The notes beneath the pieces were generated by a model, which saw nothing but the letters and a program-made list of their open reading frames with translations, was not told where the DNA came from and made no database searches. 64,000 bases of DNA from Pararoseomonas sp. SCSIO 73927 (GTDB lineage Bacteria; Pseudomonadota; Alphaproteobacteria; Acetobacterales; Acetobacteraceae): assembly GCF_037040815.1 (NCBI RefSeq), contig NZ_CP146232.1, positions 2,846,501 to 2,910,500 of the forward strand. Direction: 5' to 3'. Positions 24,885-34,187 of this stretch are shown here, one piece after another; the first letter of the stretch is position 1, and every line of letters starts with the position of its first letter. The position numbers and the translations under genes are program-made.

Positions 24885-25503
24885 ATACATTAAAATTTTT
24901 ATTTGCCCGTATCTACTTGAGGCGACGCTGGAGGTGCCAGATACTCCAGAATTTCCCACGGACATCTTGCCGGACGTCTCCAGAATACTCCGACCTGTTG
25001 CGCGGACTACTTGCGACGCCCACGGAGTGCCGGGGCGAGGCGCCGGTTAATGGGTCAACCCACAGGCGTCATGTCAGTCCATCCATAACCTCACTCTGCC
25101 CAAGCCGGTAACCCATTGATCTGTATTGGTCCCACTTCGGAGTGAGATTTCCCGCCACCCCCCACATCCCAGCTTCAGGCCAGGACTGCCTGCCATAACG
25201 CTGCTCCGGGACATACGCGTGGCGGGCGGACATCCATATTACTGGACGGTTGATGCCCATTACTTGAGAAACCGTCCTGGACGGGTCGGGCGGCGATCTG
25301 GATACTGCCTGATGCCCGATACAGGGTTCGGGAGGCCCGCTGACAGGGACGGTCTCCGGGCATCGGTGTGACGCCGCCCGGCAAGGCTTCGGCCAGCCTG
25401 TGGATTTGTGCGGGCAAGGACCGGCCAGGGGCTTCATGCCAGGCATGCGAGGTCGTCTCCTGGCTTGATCGGCGGCGGGTAGGAGGCGGCAGCCCACGCG
25501 GAT
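24885..25503. other. Intergenic stretch left of the defence island
   Basis: About 620 bases with no credible gene; the first 40 bases are unusually AT-rich. Between 25240 and 25370 several short repeats occur: GGACGGT at 25244 and 25347, its inverse AACCGTCC at 25270 (an 8-bp inverted repeat with 25244), and GATGCCC at 25252 and 25311, with its inverse near 25358. Arrays of short sites are what a Tn7-like transposase binds at element ends, so the island's left end may lie here. I could not fix the terminal bases. Confidence 0.4.
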
Positions 25504-28500
25504 ATGTTCGTCACCGTAGTAGCGAGGTGCTCCAGCTTCATGTCGAGCGGATCAGGAATGACCGCCTCCCCCGCGCCCCTGGAGGTACTCCGGCTAGCAC
25601 TGCTGGCGATGCCCGAAGCCGAGACGCTCGAGAAACTCGCCGCCGCCCTGCTCGGCCGCCTTCTCGATGTGCCGGTCCTTGTCGCCGCGCGGGGATGGCA
25701 GCAGGGGGGGGACGCTGGTACGTCCGGGCGGACCGGACGGCGGCTTAGATTGGAGGCCAAGCGTTACGCGGCAGAATCCTCGCTCCCCCGCCGCGAACTC
25801 CTTGGCCAAGTCGACTACGCGGTGGAACGGGATGCCGCCCTCGAGGCCTGGATCCTAGTCACGACACGGGATGTCCCTGAGCAGGTCGGGGACGACCTGC
25901 GTGCGAAGGGCGAGCGCGAGGGATGCCCGGTCGTCATCCTTGACTACCCGAGAGACGATGTGGGCTTCCTGGCCGCCCTGTGCTCCTCCGCGCCAGACCT
26001 TGTCGAGAAGTACGTCTCCCCGGCAGCAGGGGACGCCGCGCGTGCCCTAACCACTGTGTCGACTTTAGTCGTCGCCCAGCTCCGGCGCGACCTCGAATCC
26101 TGGAACCTCGGCTTCGCATCCCTTCGAAATCGCGCTGCCGCTTTTCTAAGGGAAATGTCGTCCTCTGTGTCAGAGGCCCAGGCCCGTTTTGCCCAGGATG
26201 TCGCGGTCCGCGCCCGCGCGAACCGCATCCGTCGGCAGGCACCTCATGGGGCGTTAAGCGAATGGTGGAGTTCCACACCGTCTACCCTGCCCTTCGTCGC
26301 GCTCGGAGAGGAGGGCGTCGGGAAGACCTGGGCCATAATGGACTGGGTAGTCGAGAGACTTGACGACCTGCCGATCGTGGTGGCCATCCCGGCGCCCTCG
26401 CTCGGCGTGGACGACTTCTCGTCTGCCCTGGCGGTCAAGCGCCTCCTCGCGACCCGCCTGCGCGAGATGACGGATGGCGCCCGCGACGAACCCTACTGGC
26501 TCAAGCGGGTCGAACGCATCCTGTCCAGCCCGCTTGAAGAGGGTCCCGGGTTCCTCCTGTTCTTCGACGGAATGAACCAAAGGGCGGAACTGGACTGGAT
26601 CCAGCTCCTCAGAATTCTCCAGGCTAAACCCTTCGCGGAACGGGTGCGCGTGATCTGCACCACGCGGATGCACCATCTGACCGATCGCCTCGCCGAACTT
26701 CGAGGACTGACTACCGGGCCTACGACAGTCGAGGTCGCGCCGTTCGGCACCGAGGAAGGTGGCGAACTAGACAAGATGCTTGCTCTCGAGGGCATACCGC
26801 CCGATGGGCTGGGACCCGGCCTCCGAGAGGTGGCCTCCAATCCACGGCTCTTCCAATTGGCCGTTAAGATGAGAAGCAGCCTCCGTGACGTCCGTGAGGT
26901 GACGGTCCACCGTTTACTCTGGGAGTATGGACGCGACACTCTCGGTGTCCGTGCGGGGCGGTCGTTCAGCCCGGCGGAATGGGCGGACTGGCTCGCCAAG
27001 GTGGCTGCTGACTACCGCAGGGAGATCACCAACTATTCCTCCAGGGATATCGGCGCTGCCGTCGTAAGGGCTGACCTCTCGCCGGAAGCAGTCTACGCGC
27101 GGCTGAGCGACATCGTCGACGCTCCCTTGACCCAGCGGGTTGCCGACGATCGCTTTCAGCCGTCGCCGCTGCTGGCCCAGCAGGCGCTGGGTCTGGCCCT
27201 CGTCAAGCATCTCGGGGAAATGGCGACCTGGGGGGCAGAGGCGATCGATGCGGCGCTGCATGCCTGGATCGGCCCGATCGCCGCCCTCACGGCGGCGCCA
27301 GAGGTATTGAGAGCGGCCGCATCAATCGCTGTCGCGCGCCGCGACCACGTGCCCTCGTCCGTCATGGGTTCCATTCTGACGGCTTGGCTCCAGTCACAGA
27401 ACCTGCCGGAGGCGCATCTCGAGGAACTGCAGGGGATCGCGCCGGACCTAATCCCTGAACTCCTCACTGTCGTGGAACAATCCACCGGACGAGCGTCGGT
27501 CTCCATCCGGATCGCAGCCATCAACCTGTTGCGCTGCATTCCTGAAAACGATGCTCGTTTCGCGGTCGAAGTCTCCCCACGCTGCACCCGGTGGCTTGCG
27601 ACCATCTCTCGGGGAGTCAGTCATTTCTATTCCCAGCATGAGATGCTGGAACGCAGACGCCATGACAGGCTCGTGGGCCTAGTCGGCCATGACGTTTCGG
27701 GGCCTGCGGTCGTGCTCGGACAGGATGTCCGGTTCGTCGATTTTGACGACGGCACTCTCCTGTCAGCGATCCCCTCGATCATCGAGGGACGTCGCCTGTC
27801 GGAATGGGAAGGCCTGCTCCGCATGGCCGCGATCGTCCGGGTGGTTCGCGGGGACGACACGGGCTGGCAGGGACTCCGCTGGCTTTGCATCCTGAACGAA
27901 GCAGATCCCGCCGAGACGACCGTACTCCTACGTCGACTTGCAACCGAAATGGCGGAGCGGACGGCGGAGCCGGAACAGGACGCCTCGTTGCCCGCGCGTG
28001 TTGCAGCAGTCCTTCTTGAACTCACGGGAGACGAGGTGGACGAAATCAGATCTTTTCAGCTAAGCGAGGGGCCATTCGCCGACTCGCCCGCGGGGCAGAG
28101 TGCGATCATGCTCGAGCATCGCGCTCTGCAACATGTCTCGCGAGGGCTGGCTGCCGAAAGTCTGTTGGACCGAGAGAAGTCGATCGGTGATCGAGTGCGG
28201 CGGCATGCAGATCTTTGGCTCGACCCCACCTTCGACACCCCGCCTGAGTTCGCTGCCGAGTTACGCGACCACGTCCTGGATCAACTCCGCGACCATCCTG
28301 CCGTCGCCCGCTGGTATCGGGAGCAGGTTCGTCTCGGTGGCCTGATCGTGCCGCTCGCCCGTATCGCTCCCGATCTTCTCGCGGAAATCGTAAGGACCTT
28401 CCTCCACCGGCTCGGATCGACGCCGCCCGAAGGGAGATACGAAGCCGCGTCCCGGGTCCCGGGTCTCCATCTGCTTGTCGATGAGAGCGCGCGGCGGGAG

Positions 28501-30207
28501 GCAGAAGCGTTGCGGAGGGGCGGGAGCGAGAAGGACGACAACAATGAAGGCATCGCGGCAGGAGACCTGCTCACGGCCGAGATGCGTGGTCGGTCCGCGC
28601 TCGACCAGATCGCCCTCTTGGTCGAGGCCGACCTTCGATACGTGCCGCTCGACCTAGCCGCACCTCTCACGATCCCCTCCTCATCGGATCTCATTGAGCT
28701 CGTCACGCGGTACCGGGAGGATAAGCCAGATCGGCAGAAGACGTTGCTTGTGCTGATCTCGGAGATCGGCGTTCCGCTTGAGGGCGAGGTTTTGCAGTGG
28801 GTCGAAGCGTTCAGGGCGAGCGAGGATCTCAACGTTCGCGGCGCCGCGTTCCGGGCAATCCACCGATCGGACCCAGCGTCCTTCGGCGCGAGGCTCCTCG
28901 CGGAGGACTGGACCTGGAGTCCGACTGAGGAGTTCTGGGTAAACCACTATGGCAGCGAGGCTATCCTGGCCGCAGCGTCGAACCAGCCGTTCCACGAAAT
29001 CGCGCACCGCGTCGCTCCCTGGATGCTTCTTCAGGCCACACGAACGAGGGGGGCACGTCCTTCCGAGGTTCTGCTTGCCGCCTCGATCATCGGTCGAGTT
29101 CTCCGTGCCGAGCACGGCGGCGACGTCGAACCCGGCGCGGAGATCAGAGTCCAGGAGGGCGACGTCGAGCGGGGGACGATGTTCCAGGTCGTGACGACTG
29201 GTGATGGTGGACCGACGGGCGATGACGCGCGACGCCTGTCGGCAATCGTGGGGAACCCAGCCGCAGAACACGAGGCGCGCCTCAGGACGGCCGAGATCGC
29301 CTTCGAGCGGATTAGGGCGGCCCGGCAAAATGGTGCCGAACTCTTCGCCTTCTTCTTTCCCTCCGACGACTTCGAGGGCGTCCTCGATCACGCGCCGGAC
29401 GTCGTTGAAGGCTGGCTCGACGGCATGGAGCAGATCACCGACGCGTTCCGATCGCGGGTGAGGGCTGCCGATGGTGCCTACATCGCCCTGTGCGGCGCCC
29501 TGCTGTGCAAGCGTCCCGAGAAGGGCGTCACGCTCTGGCATGCCCTCCAGAGGGCGGTCAGGACGAATTACATCGGGGCATCCGGCGTCGAGGAACTGCT
29601 CCATGTCGTTTTCCGGGCGCCGGACTCCGTGGCCGTCGAGGCACTACGCGCTGATGTTGTCGGTCTGCGCTACGCCAGAACGGACGCCTGCCTCATGCGC
29701 GTCGCCGTCGCAGCCTTGGCGAACGGCAGGAAGGACTGGCTCGAAGCGGTAGTCGCCGACGATGCGCGATCGCCGCTCGTCTGGCGTCGTAGACGCGGAC
29801 TAGTGCTTCAAGGCTTCTCGACTGACGCATCCCTCGCCGTTCCGCAAGCTTGGCCCAACGATCCGCCAGTTGGGTCATGGGCACGGTTGCGCCACCGTTC
29901 AGGGATGGCACTGTCGCTTGAGGCATCTGCCTGTCACTGGTGGGCCTTGCTGAGAGGCGCCCGAACCGAAGCGGCGGGCTTCGCATCTTGGATCCTGTTC
30001 CAGTCATCTGCCGATAGACGTGCATGGACGGCCATGAGGCGAGATCCCCTTCCTGCAGAACGAACCGGCCATCCGACCGATACGATTGCGACCCATGTCG
30101 AGATTAACCGTGAGACATTGAAGCTCGCGATAGAAAATAGGAGCAAAGGGCTGGACAAAGTCTACCTTGGTCTTCCGGTCATCGAGGGCATTGGTCCTTG
30201 GACATAG
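25504..30207 (+). CDS. Mrr-like nuclease + STAND NTPase + long helical C-terminus (Avs-like candidate defence protein)
   Basis: Protein of 1,567 residues. Residues 20-170 resemble an Mrr-type PD-(D/E)XK nuclease: Asp70 in QQGGDAGTSG, then Glu84 and Lys86 in LRLEAKRYA, then helix EQVGDDLRAKGEREGCPVVI. A P-loop NTPase follows: Walker A GEEGVGKT (268-275), Walker B FLLFFDG (Asp355), and sensor-like VICTTR (388). The remaining ~1,100 residues are helical-repeat-like with no other recognisable domain. Nuclease-STAND-repeat is the architecture of Avs-type antiphage proteins, where the C-terminus senses a phage protein and the nuclease kills the cell. Start ATG 25504 is uncertain; 25540 and 25558 are alternatives. 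It converges on the TniB gene. Family membership is inferred from domain order only. Confidence 0.8.
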   Translation: MFVTVVARCSSFMSSGSGMTASPAPLEVLRLALLAMPEAETLEKLAAALLGRLLDVPVLVAARGWQQGGDAGTSGRTGRRLRLEAKRYAAESSLPRRELLGQVDYAVERDAALEAWILVTTRDVPEQVGDDLRAKGEREGCPVVILDYPRDDVGFLAALCSSAPDLVEKYVSPAAGDAARALTTVSTLVVAQLRRDLESWNLGFASLRNRAAAFLREMSSSVSEAQARFAQDVAVRARANRIRRQAPHGALSEWWSSTPSTLPFVALGEEGVGKTWAIMDWVVERLDDLPIVVAIPAPSLGVDDFSSALAVKRLLATRLREMTDGARDEPYWLKRVERILSSPLEEGPGFLLFFDGMNQRAELDWIQLLRILQAKPFAERVRVICTTRMHHLTDRLAELRGLTTGPTTVEVAPFGTEEGGELDKMLALEGIPPDGLGPGLREVASNPRLFQLAVKMRSSLRDVREVTVHRLLWEYGRDTLGVRAGRSFSPAEWADWLAKVAADYRREITNYSSRDIGAAVVRADLSPEAVYARLSDIVDAPLTQRVADDRFQPSPLLAQQALGLALVKHLGEMATWGAEAIDAALHAWIGPIAALTAAPEVLRAAASIAVARRDHVPSSVMGSILTAWLQSQNLPEAHLEELQGIAPDLIPELLTVVEQSTGRASVSIRIAAINLLRCIPENDARFAVEVSPRCTRWLATISRGVSHFYSQHEMLERRRHDRLVGLVGHDVSGPAVVLGQDVRFVDFDDGTLLSAIPSIIEGRRLSEWEGLLRMAAIVRVVRGDDTGWQGLRWLCILNEADPAETTVLLRRLATEMAERTAEPEQDASLPARVAAVLLELTGDEVDEIRSFQLSEGPFADSPAGQSAIMLEHRALQHVSRGLAAESLLDREKSIGDRVRRHADLWLDPTFDTPPEFAAELRDHVLDQLRDHPAVARWYREQVRLGGLIVPLARIAPDLLAEIVRTFLHRLGSTPPEGRYEAASRVPGLHLLVDESARREAEALRRGGSEKDDNNEGIAAGDLLTAEMRGRSALDQIALLVEADLRYVPLDLAAPLTIPSSSDLIELVTRYREDKPDRQKTLLVLISEIGVPLEGEVLQWVEAFRASEDLNVRGAAFRAIHRSDPASFGARLLAEDWTWSPTEEFWVNHYGSEAILAAASNQPFHEIAHRVAPWMLLQATRTRGARPSEVLLAASIIGRVLRAEHGGDVEPGAEIRVQEGDVERGTMFQVVTTGDGGPTGDDARRLSAIVGNPAAEHEARLRTAEIAFERIRAARQNGAELFAFFFPSDDFEGVLDHAPDVVEGWLDGMEQITDAFRSRVRAADGAYIALCGALLCKRPEKGVTLWHALQRAVRTNYIGASGVEELLHVVFRAPDSVAVEALRADVVGLRYARTDACLMRVAVAALANGRKDWLEAVVADDARSPLVWRRRRGLVLQGFSTDASLAVPQAWPNDPPVGSWARLRHRSGMALSLEASACHWWALLRGARTEAAGFASWILFQSSADRRAWTAMRRDPLPAERTGHPTDTIATHVEINRETLKLAIENRSKGLDKVYLGLPVIEGIGPWT

Positions 30208-30252
30208 GCAGCAAACCGTAGTGCAGGGTAAGGACGAAGGCGGAGGTATTGA

Positions 30253-31221
30253 CTACCCATCCTCCGGCAGCCGGAACCCCTCACCGTACTGTCTGATCGC
30301 CGCCTTTAGATCCTGGACCTCGAAGGGATTGAAGCGGAGGTCGCCCCAGCTGTTCCGCATGCGCTCCACCGCCGCCGCCAGGACCTCGGTGGTCAGCTTG
30401 GAATGCTTGAGCCTGCGGGCTTCCTGGCGGGCGTTGGTCAGCAGGTTCTCCAGCAGGCCGAGACGGCCCCCGCACGCGACGAGCAGGCGCGCCGCCTTGT
30501 CCGGCTCGGACAGCCCGGACGCGAGCGGCATTCCGAGCGCCTCCTCGAAGGACTGGAGCACGAACTGGAACGTATCGAAGCTCTGCGGATCGCTGGACGA
30601 GTAGGGCTTCAGCGGGTCTGCGGCGAACAGGCGTCCACCGAGGAACCCGTTCTCCCGGAGGATGGACGAGAAGCGGTCGTAGCCGATCAGGACCATCGGA
30701 CAGCGGGTGCCGTCCATGACCAGGGTCAGCCAATGCGAGCCGTTGTCCCGGACACGCTTGGTGTCGGAACTCGTGAGGTGGTGGACCTCGTCGTAGACCA
30801 CGACGTCGTAGGCACCCTCCCCGATCATGTCGATGACAGCCTGCGTCTGCGCGTGAGGCTTACCAGCGAAGGGTGCGGGATGCCCCAACCCATGCAGGGT
30901 CTGGGACGGGATGGTGGCGAGGCGGGTGCCCGGCTGGAGTCGAACGTAAAGATACTTCAGGGGGCGCCGGACGACGTCCTCGCCCTCCCGGTCCTCGGCA
31001 TCCCCCTCCATGCACCGCCGAAGGTACTCCTGGACCAGGAGCGTCTTGCCGCAGCGTGGAGGGCCAAGCACGGCGATGCCGCGCCCGTTGGTCGGCGTCC
31101 GGGGGCTGTCGAACAGGTCGTCCAGGCCTCGGAAGACCGCCTTCGTCTCCAGGGTGTCGACGAAGACGTGCCCCAGGGAGTCAGAGGGCAGATCGCTCGT
31201 GTCGAGGAAGTCCCGCATCAA
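30253..31221 (-). CDS. TniB/TnsC-type AAA+ transposition ATPase
   Basis: Target-selection ATPase of 322 residues that would recruit and regulate the transposase. Walker A is GPPRCGKTLL, Walker B is YDVVVYDEVHHLT, and sensor-like VLIGYDRF follows, all as in TniB/TnsC. The C-terminus is a helical lid plus FEVQDLKAAIRQYG. Its ATG overlaps the transposase stop by 4 bases, so it is translated with it. No TniQ/TnsD target-site protein follows; the next gene is the convergent nuclease-STAND gene. Confidence 0.92.
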   Translation of the reverse strand: MMRDFLDTSDLPSDSLGHVFVDTLETKAVFRGLDDLFDSPRTPTNGRGIAVLGPPRCGKTLLVQEYLRRCMEGDAEDREGEDVVRRPLKYLYVRLQPGTRLATIPSQTLHGLGHPAPFAGKPHAQTQAVIDMIGEGAYDVVVYDEVHHLTSSDTKRVRDNGSHWLTLVMDGTRCPMVLIGYDRFSSILRENGFLGGRLFAADPLKPYSSSDPQSFDTFQFVLQSFEEALGMPLASGLSEPDKAARLLVACGGRLGLLENLLTNARQEARRLKHSKLTTEVLAAAVERMRNSWGDLRFNPFEVQDLKAAIRQYGEGFRLPEDG

Positions 31222-33359
31222 CGGGGCTTCCCATCCCGCCGCCGGACAGACAAGCCCTTGCCGAACTCGGCAGACACCGCACCGTCACCCGTCGAGGTCT
31301 TCCCGGACGTCGCGGGAGGTACAGGATCCGTGGAAGAAGGCAGCTTCGCCGGGGTCGCGACACCCAGGGTAGACTGGAGGTCGTCGCCGGTGGGTCCCTC
31401 CGCCACCTCGTTCAGGCGCGCGACCGTGTACTCGGCCTGCTTGACCTTCTTCTCCAGCCGCCCCTCCGCCCGCACGCGGTCGGTCAGCTTGGGGCTGGCG
31501 GCATCGTCCTCAAGGGTCTGGCGGGCAGCTTCGCGGGCGGACGTCCACTCCGGGTCGTCGTTCGCGAAGGCGTCCGGGTTCTGGCGGCGCAGCGCCCGCG
31601 CGAGGCGATACTCCAGCAGGGTCAGACCCTCGACACGGGGGCGGTGCTCCGGGCAGATCGTCGCGACATGCCAGCGCTCCTCGGAAAGTTCCGTGACGCG
31701 GGCATCCAGGAAGGAGATGGTCGTCAGGTCCCCCGGATCGCGCCGCACGACCACCTCGCGGTCGCTCGGAGACGTGGCCTTCATCTCCATACGCAGGCCG
31801 TGCGGGGTCAGGTAGCGCAGCTCGTCGACGACGATGCCTCCTCGGCGGATCCTGCGGCCGACCGAGAGCGAGGTCGCGTTAATAATGTCCGCCCGGGTCA
31901 GGGGCATGCGCTGGTCGTGGTCCTTCATGCTCCTCTCCCACATGTTCAAGGGCGTGTCCTGGATGCCGCGATGGGGACGGCGCATGTACTCGTTCAGGAG
32001 CCAGCCAAGGAGCTTGATCTCCGCCTCCTCCAGGGTCGCCTCGGCGACCAGCTCCGGCGCGATCTCGTCGGCGTCTCGGTCGTAGAAGTTGGAGCGAGTG
32101 GACCCCGCCACGAGATGGAAGACCTCCCGCATGGCGGTCCCGAACACGCGTTCGACCGTTCCCTTGTACCAAGCCTTGAGTCGCGGGAGGGTATGGTGAG
32201 GGATCCCGAGGCGCATCATGGACGCTTTGAAGCCCTTCGAGTTGTAGGGCTTTCCCTGATCCACGTGGATCTCGTCCGGACGTCCCTGGGCGGGCCAGAA
32301 CTTGCCCAGACCCGGTTCGCGCCCGGAGAAGAACTTCTTGGGCAGCATGGCGAGCCGGACTGCCTCGAGCGCCGTCTCGGTATCGGGCGGCGAGAAGGTC
32401 AGCACGTAGCTCATGATCATCCGGGTATGCCGGTCGATTACGAAGGTCAGCCACGGGCGCCCGATGACGGTCTTGCCGTCCTTGCCAAGGCAGATGAGGT
32501 CGACGCGGGTGTCGTCGATCTCCCAGATCTCGTTGGCATGGGTGGTCAGCCATCCACCCTGATCGAGGCGGAATCGTTCGTCGGCTACCGTCTTGCCTTC
32601 ACGGCAGAACACCAGCGTGTACGCGCAGATGCGCTTCACGTGGGCGTTCACCGCTTCGTAGCTCGGCTCGGCATGCCGGGCCTCGGGGGCGAGATCCGCG
32701 TTCTTCTTCTCGATCTCCTTGCCGATCGCGCGATGCAGCTTCGCGATCGAGACGCCGTTCAGCTTGAGGAAGATGGCATCCGTCACCTGCCACATGATCT
32801 CGGTGACCGTCGCACTGAGACGGGTTCGGTAGTTCCCGCGGAATCGCTGCTGGGTGACGATCGCGTCCGCCTTCTCTCCCCCCATCTTCCAGATCCGGAT
32901 GAGCTGGCGCAGGCGGCTCCCGGACATGCACAGCGGCTCGGCGAACTTGCGCTTGTCCTTCGCGGCCTTCTCCACGCGGCGGGCATGGACGACCTCGCAG
33001 AGCTTCTTCAGCTCCTTGTCCGTCCTGGGAACATGCTGGTTGTTCACCCACTCCATGACGTACTCGTGGGCACGCTCGACCAGGAACCGCTCCTTTTCGG
33101 TTGCGCTGTCATAGGTGACGCGAGCACGACGGATCTGCCGGTCGCCTCCCACAGTGGCGACGGAGACACCGGACCAGTCGCGGAGGCGGTCCTCGGCGCG
33201 GGCGAGGATCACCTCGTCAGGAGGCAGCGCGTAAGGGATCCGGTTCTCGTCCTCGAAGACGTAGGAACGGTCGGCGTCCTTCGCGCGGTAGCGGAAGGCG
33301 ATGGTGGCGCCGCCGTAGACGAACATCTGGCCGGGCAGGATCGTGACGGAGGGCGTCAT
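31218..33359 (-). CDS. TnsB/TniA-type DDE transposase
   Basis: Retroviral-integrase-fold transposase of 713 residues from ATG 33359, an 8-codon-longer start (33383) being possible. The catalytic triad is readable: Asp282 in WEIDDTRVD, Asp367 in IHVDQGKPY and Glu403 in AWYKGTVERVFGT, giving a D-35-E spacing. The N-terminal 270 residues contain helix-turn-helix-like DNA-binding segments; after residue 500 come the Mu-type beta-barrel region and a disordered Pro/Thr-rich tail that probably contacts TniB. ATGA overlaps link it to both neighbours. Confidence 0.93.
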   Translation of the reverse strand: MTPSVTILPGQMFVYGGATIAFRYRAKDADRSYVFEDENRIPYALPPDEVILARAEDRLRDWSGVSVATVGGDRQIRRARVTYDSATEKERFLVERAHEYVMEWVNNQHVPRTDKELKKLCEVVHARRVEKAAKDKRKFAEPLCMSGSRLRQLIRIWKMGGEKADAIVTQQRFRGNYRTRLSATVTEIMWQVTDAIFLKLNGVSIAKLHRAIGKEIEKKNADLAPEARHAEPSYEAVNAHVKRICAYTLVFCREGKTVADERFRLDQGGWLTTHANEIWEIDDTRVDLICLGKDGKTVIGRPWLTFVIDRHTRMIMSYVLTFSPPDTETALEAVRLAMLPKKFFSGREPGLGKFWPAQGRPDEIHVDQGKPYNSKGFKASMMRLGIPHHTLPRLKAWYKGTVERVFGTAMREVFHLVAGSTRSNFYDRDADEIAPELVAEATLEEAEIKLLGWLLNEYMRRPHRGIQDTPLNMWERSMKDHDQRMPLTRADIINATSLSVGRRIRRGGIVVDELRYLTPHGLRMEMKATSPSDREVVVRRDPGDLTTISFLDARVTELSEERWHVATICPEHRPRVEGLTLLEYRLARALRRQNPDAFANDDPEWTSAREAARQTLEDDAASPKLTDRVRAEGRLEKKVKQAEYTVARLNEVAEGPTGDDLQSTLGVATPAKLPSSTDPVPPATSGKTSTGDGAVSAEFGKGLSVRRRDGKPR

Positions 33360-34054
33360 GCGGCGCCTCCCTCGAAGCCGCATAGGCTGACCGTCGATGC
33401 CGCTAGGCCTCCAACGTCCAGGCCGAGAAGGAGGCGACGCCGCATGCCGAGCACGCAGGCCTGTGCCATGCGGAGCACGCCGTCCTCGCCGGAGGTCCGG
33501 ATCTGCCCCAGGGTCATCCGGCCGCCATGACGCCCGATCAGACCACGGAGCTGCTCGGCATCTTCGGCAGGCACCGACGTGCCGACGTAGCGGGCCATCT
33601 GCCGCGCGATGACGACCTTGCGATCCGTGGCGAGATGGATCTCCCGCATCCGTACGAGACGGATACCACGCGCATCGAGCGCCTCCTCCAGGAGGTGGTC
33701 GAAGTCCATGGCGATCCGGTCGTCCATGTCATGGTCGTGGACCACGTCGATGGCGACCTGGCTTCCGTCCATGGTCGTGAAGCCCATGGCGGGCCAGTAC
33801 TCGAACGGCTGGCTCCATCCCGCCCGCAGAGTTACCTTGAACGGCCAAGGGCCGTAGGAGACGGCGCCGTGCGTCACCTCGAGAAGACCCCCGAGGCGGG
33901 CTTGGCTGGGGGTAGTCCAGGTGGTGGGGTAGCCGAGCTTCTCGCTCGGTGCGCGACCCATCAGGTTGCGGTGGCGGCACCGGAGGACGAAGGGCGGCGG
34001 GTCGTCCTGAACGGGGACGGGGCAAGGGGCTGAGGATTGAAGGGCGGGGTACAT
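33356..34054 (-). CDS. Second TnsA-like protein with degenerate nuclease site
   Basis: 232 residues. The layout resembles TnsA: a segment LGGLLEVTHGAVSYGPWPFK, then FEYWPAMGFTTMDGSQVAID where active TnsA has a PDF...VEVK core, then a C-terminal winged-helix-like region (GGRMTLGQIRTSGEDGVLRM, RRRLLLGLD) like the TnsC-binding part. The Asp and Lys expected in the nuclease core are replaced (Ala in WPAMGF, Asp-Val-Val in AIDVV), so it is unlikely to cut DNA. It may be a structural partner of the active TnsA encoded just upstream. Start ATG 34054 or 33961. Assignment is by weak pattern plus position. Confidence 0.6.
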   Translation of the reverse strand: MYPALQSSAPCPVPVQDDPPPFVLRCRHRNLMGRAPSEKLGYPTTWTTPSQARLGGLLEVTHGAVSYGPWPFKVTLRAGWSQPFEYWPAMGFTTMDGSQVAIDVVHDHDMDDRIAMDFDHLLEEALDARGIRLVRMREIHLATDRKVVIARQMARYVGTSVPAEDAEQLRGLIGRHGGRMTLGQIRTSGEDGVLRMAQACVLGMRRRLLLGLDVGGLAASTVSLCGFEGGAA

Positions 34055-34187
34055 GGCGGGTCTCGCATGGATAGCGTCGCTCGTTCGGTCCCTCCTCGGG
34101 GCCGTGGGTGGATCGGGTTCGAGCGACGTATCGGCCGCGCCGTGATGGTGAGGTGCATGGGACGATCTCTTCCTGGTCTGCCTGGTG

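Noticed and set aside
25069..25497. A 142-residue minus-strand frame left of the STAND gene
   Set aside because: No domain or ribosome site; it crosses the repeat-rich region and composition is not protein-like.
30873..33530. An 885-residue open frame on the plus strand
   Set aside because: It is antisense to the TnsB/TnsC genes, whose catalytic motifs are clear; its own sequence has no recognisable fold.
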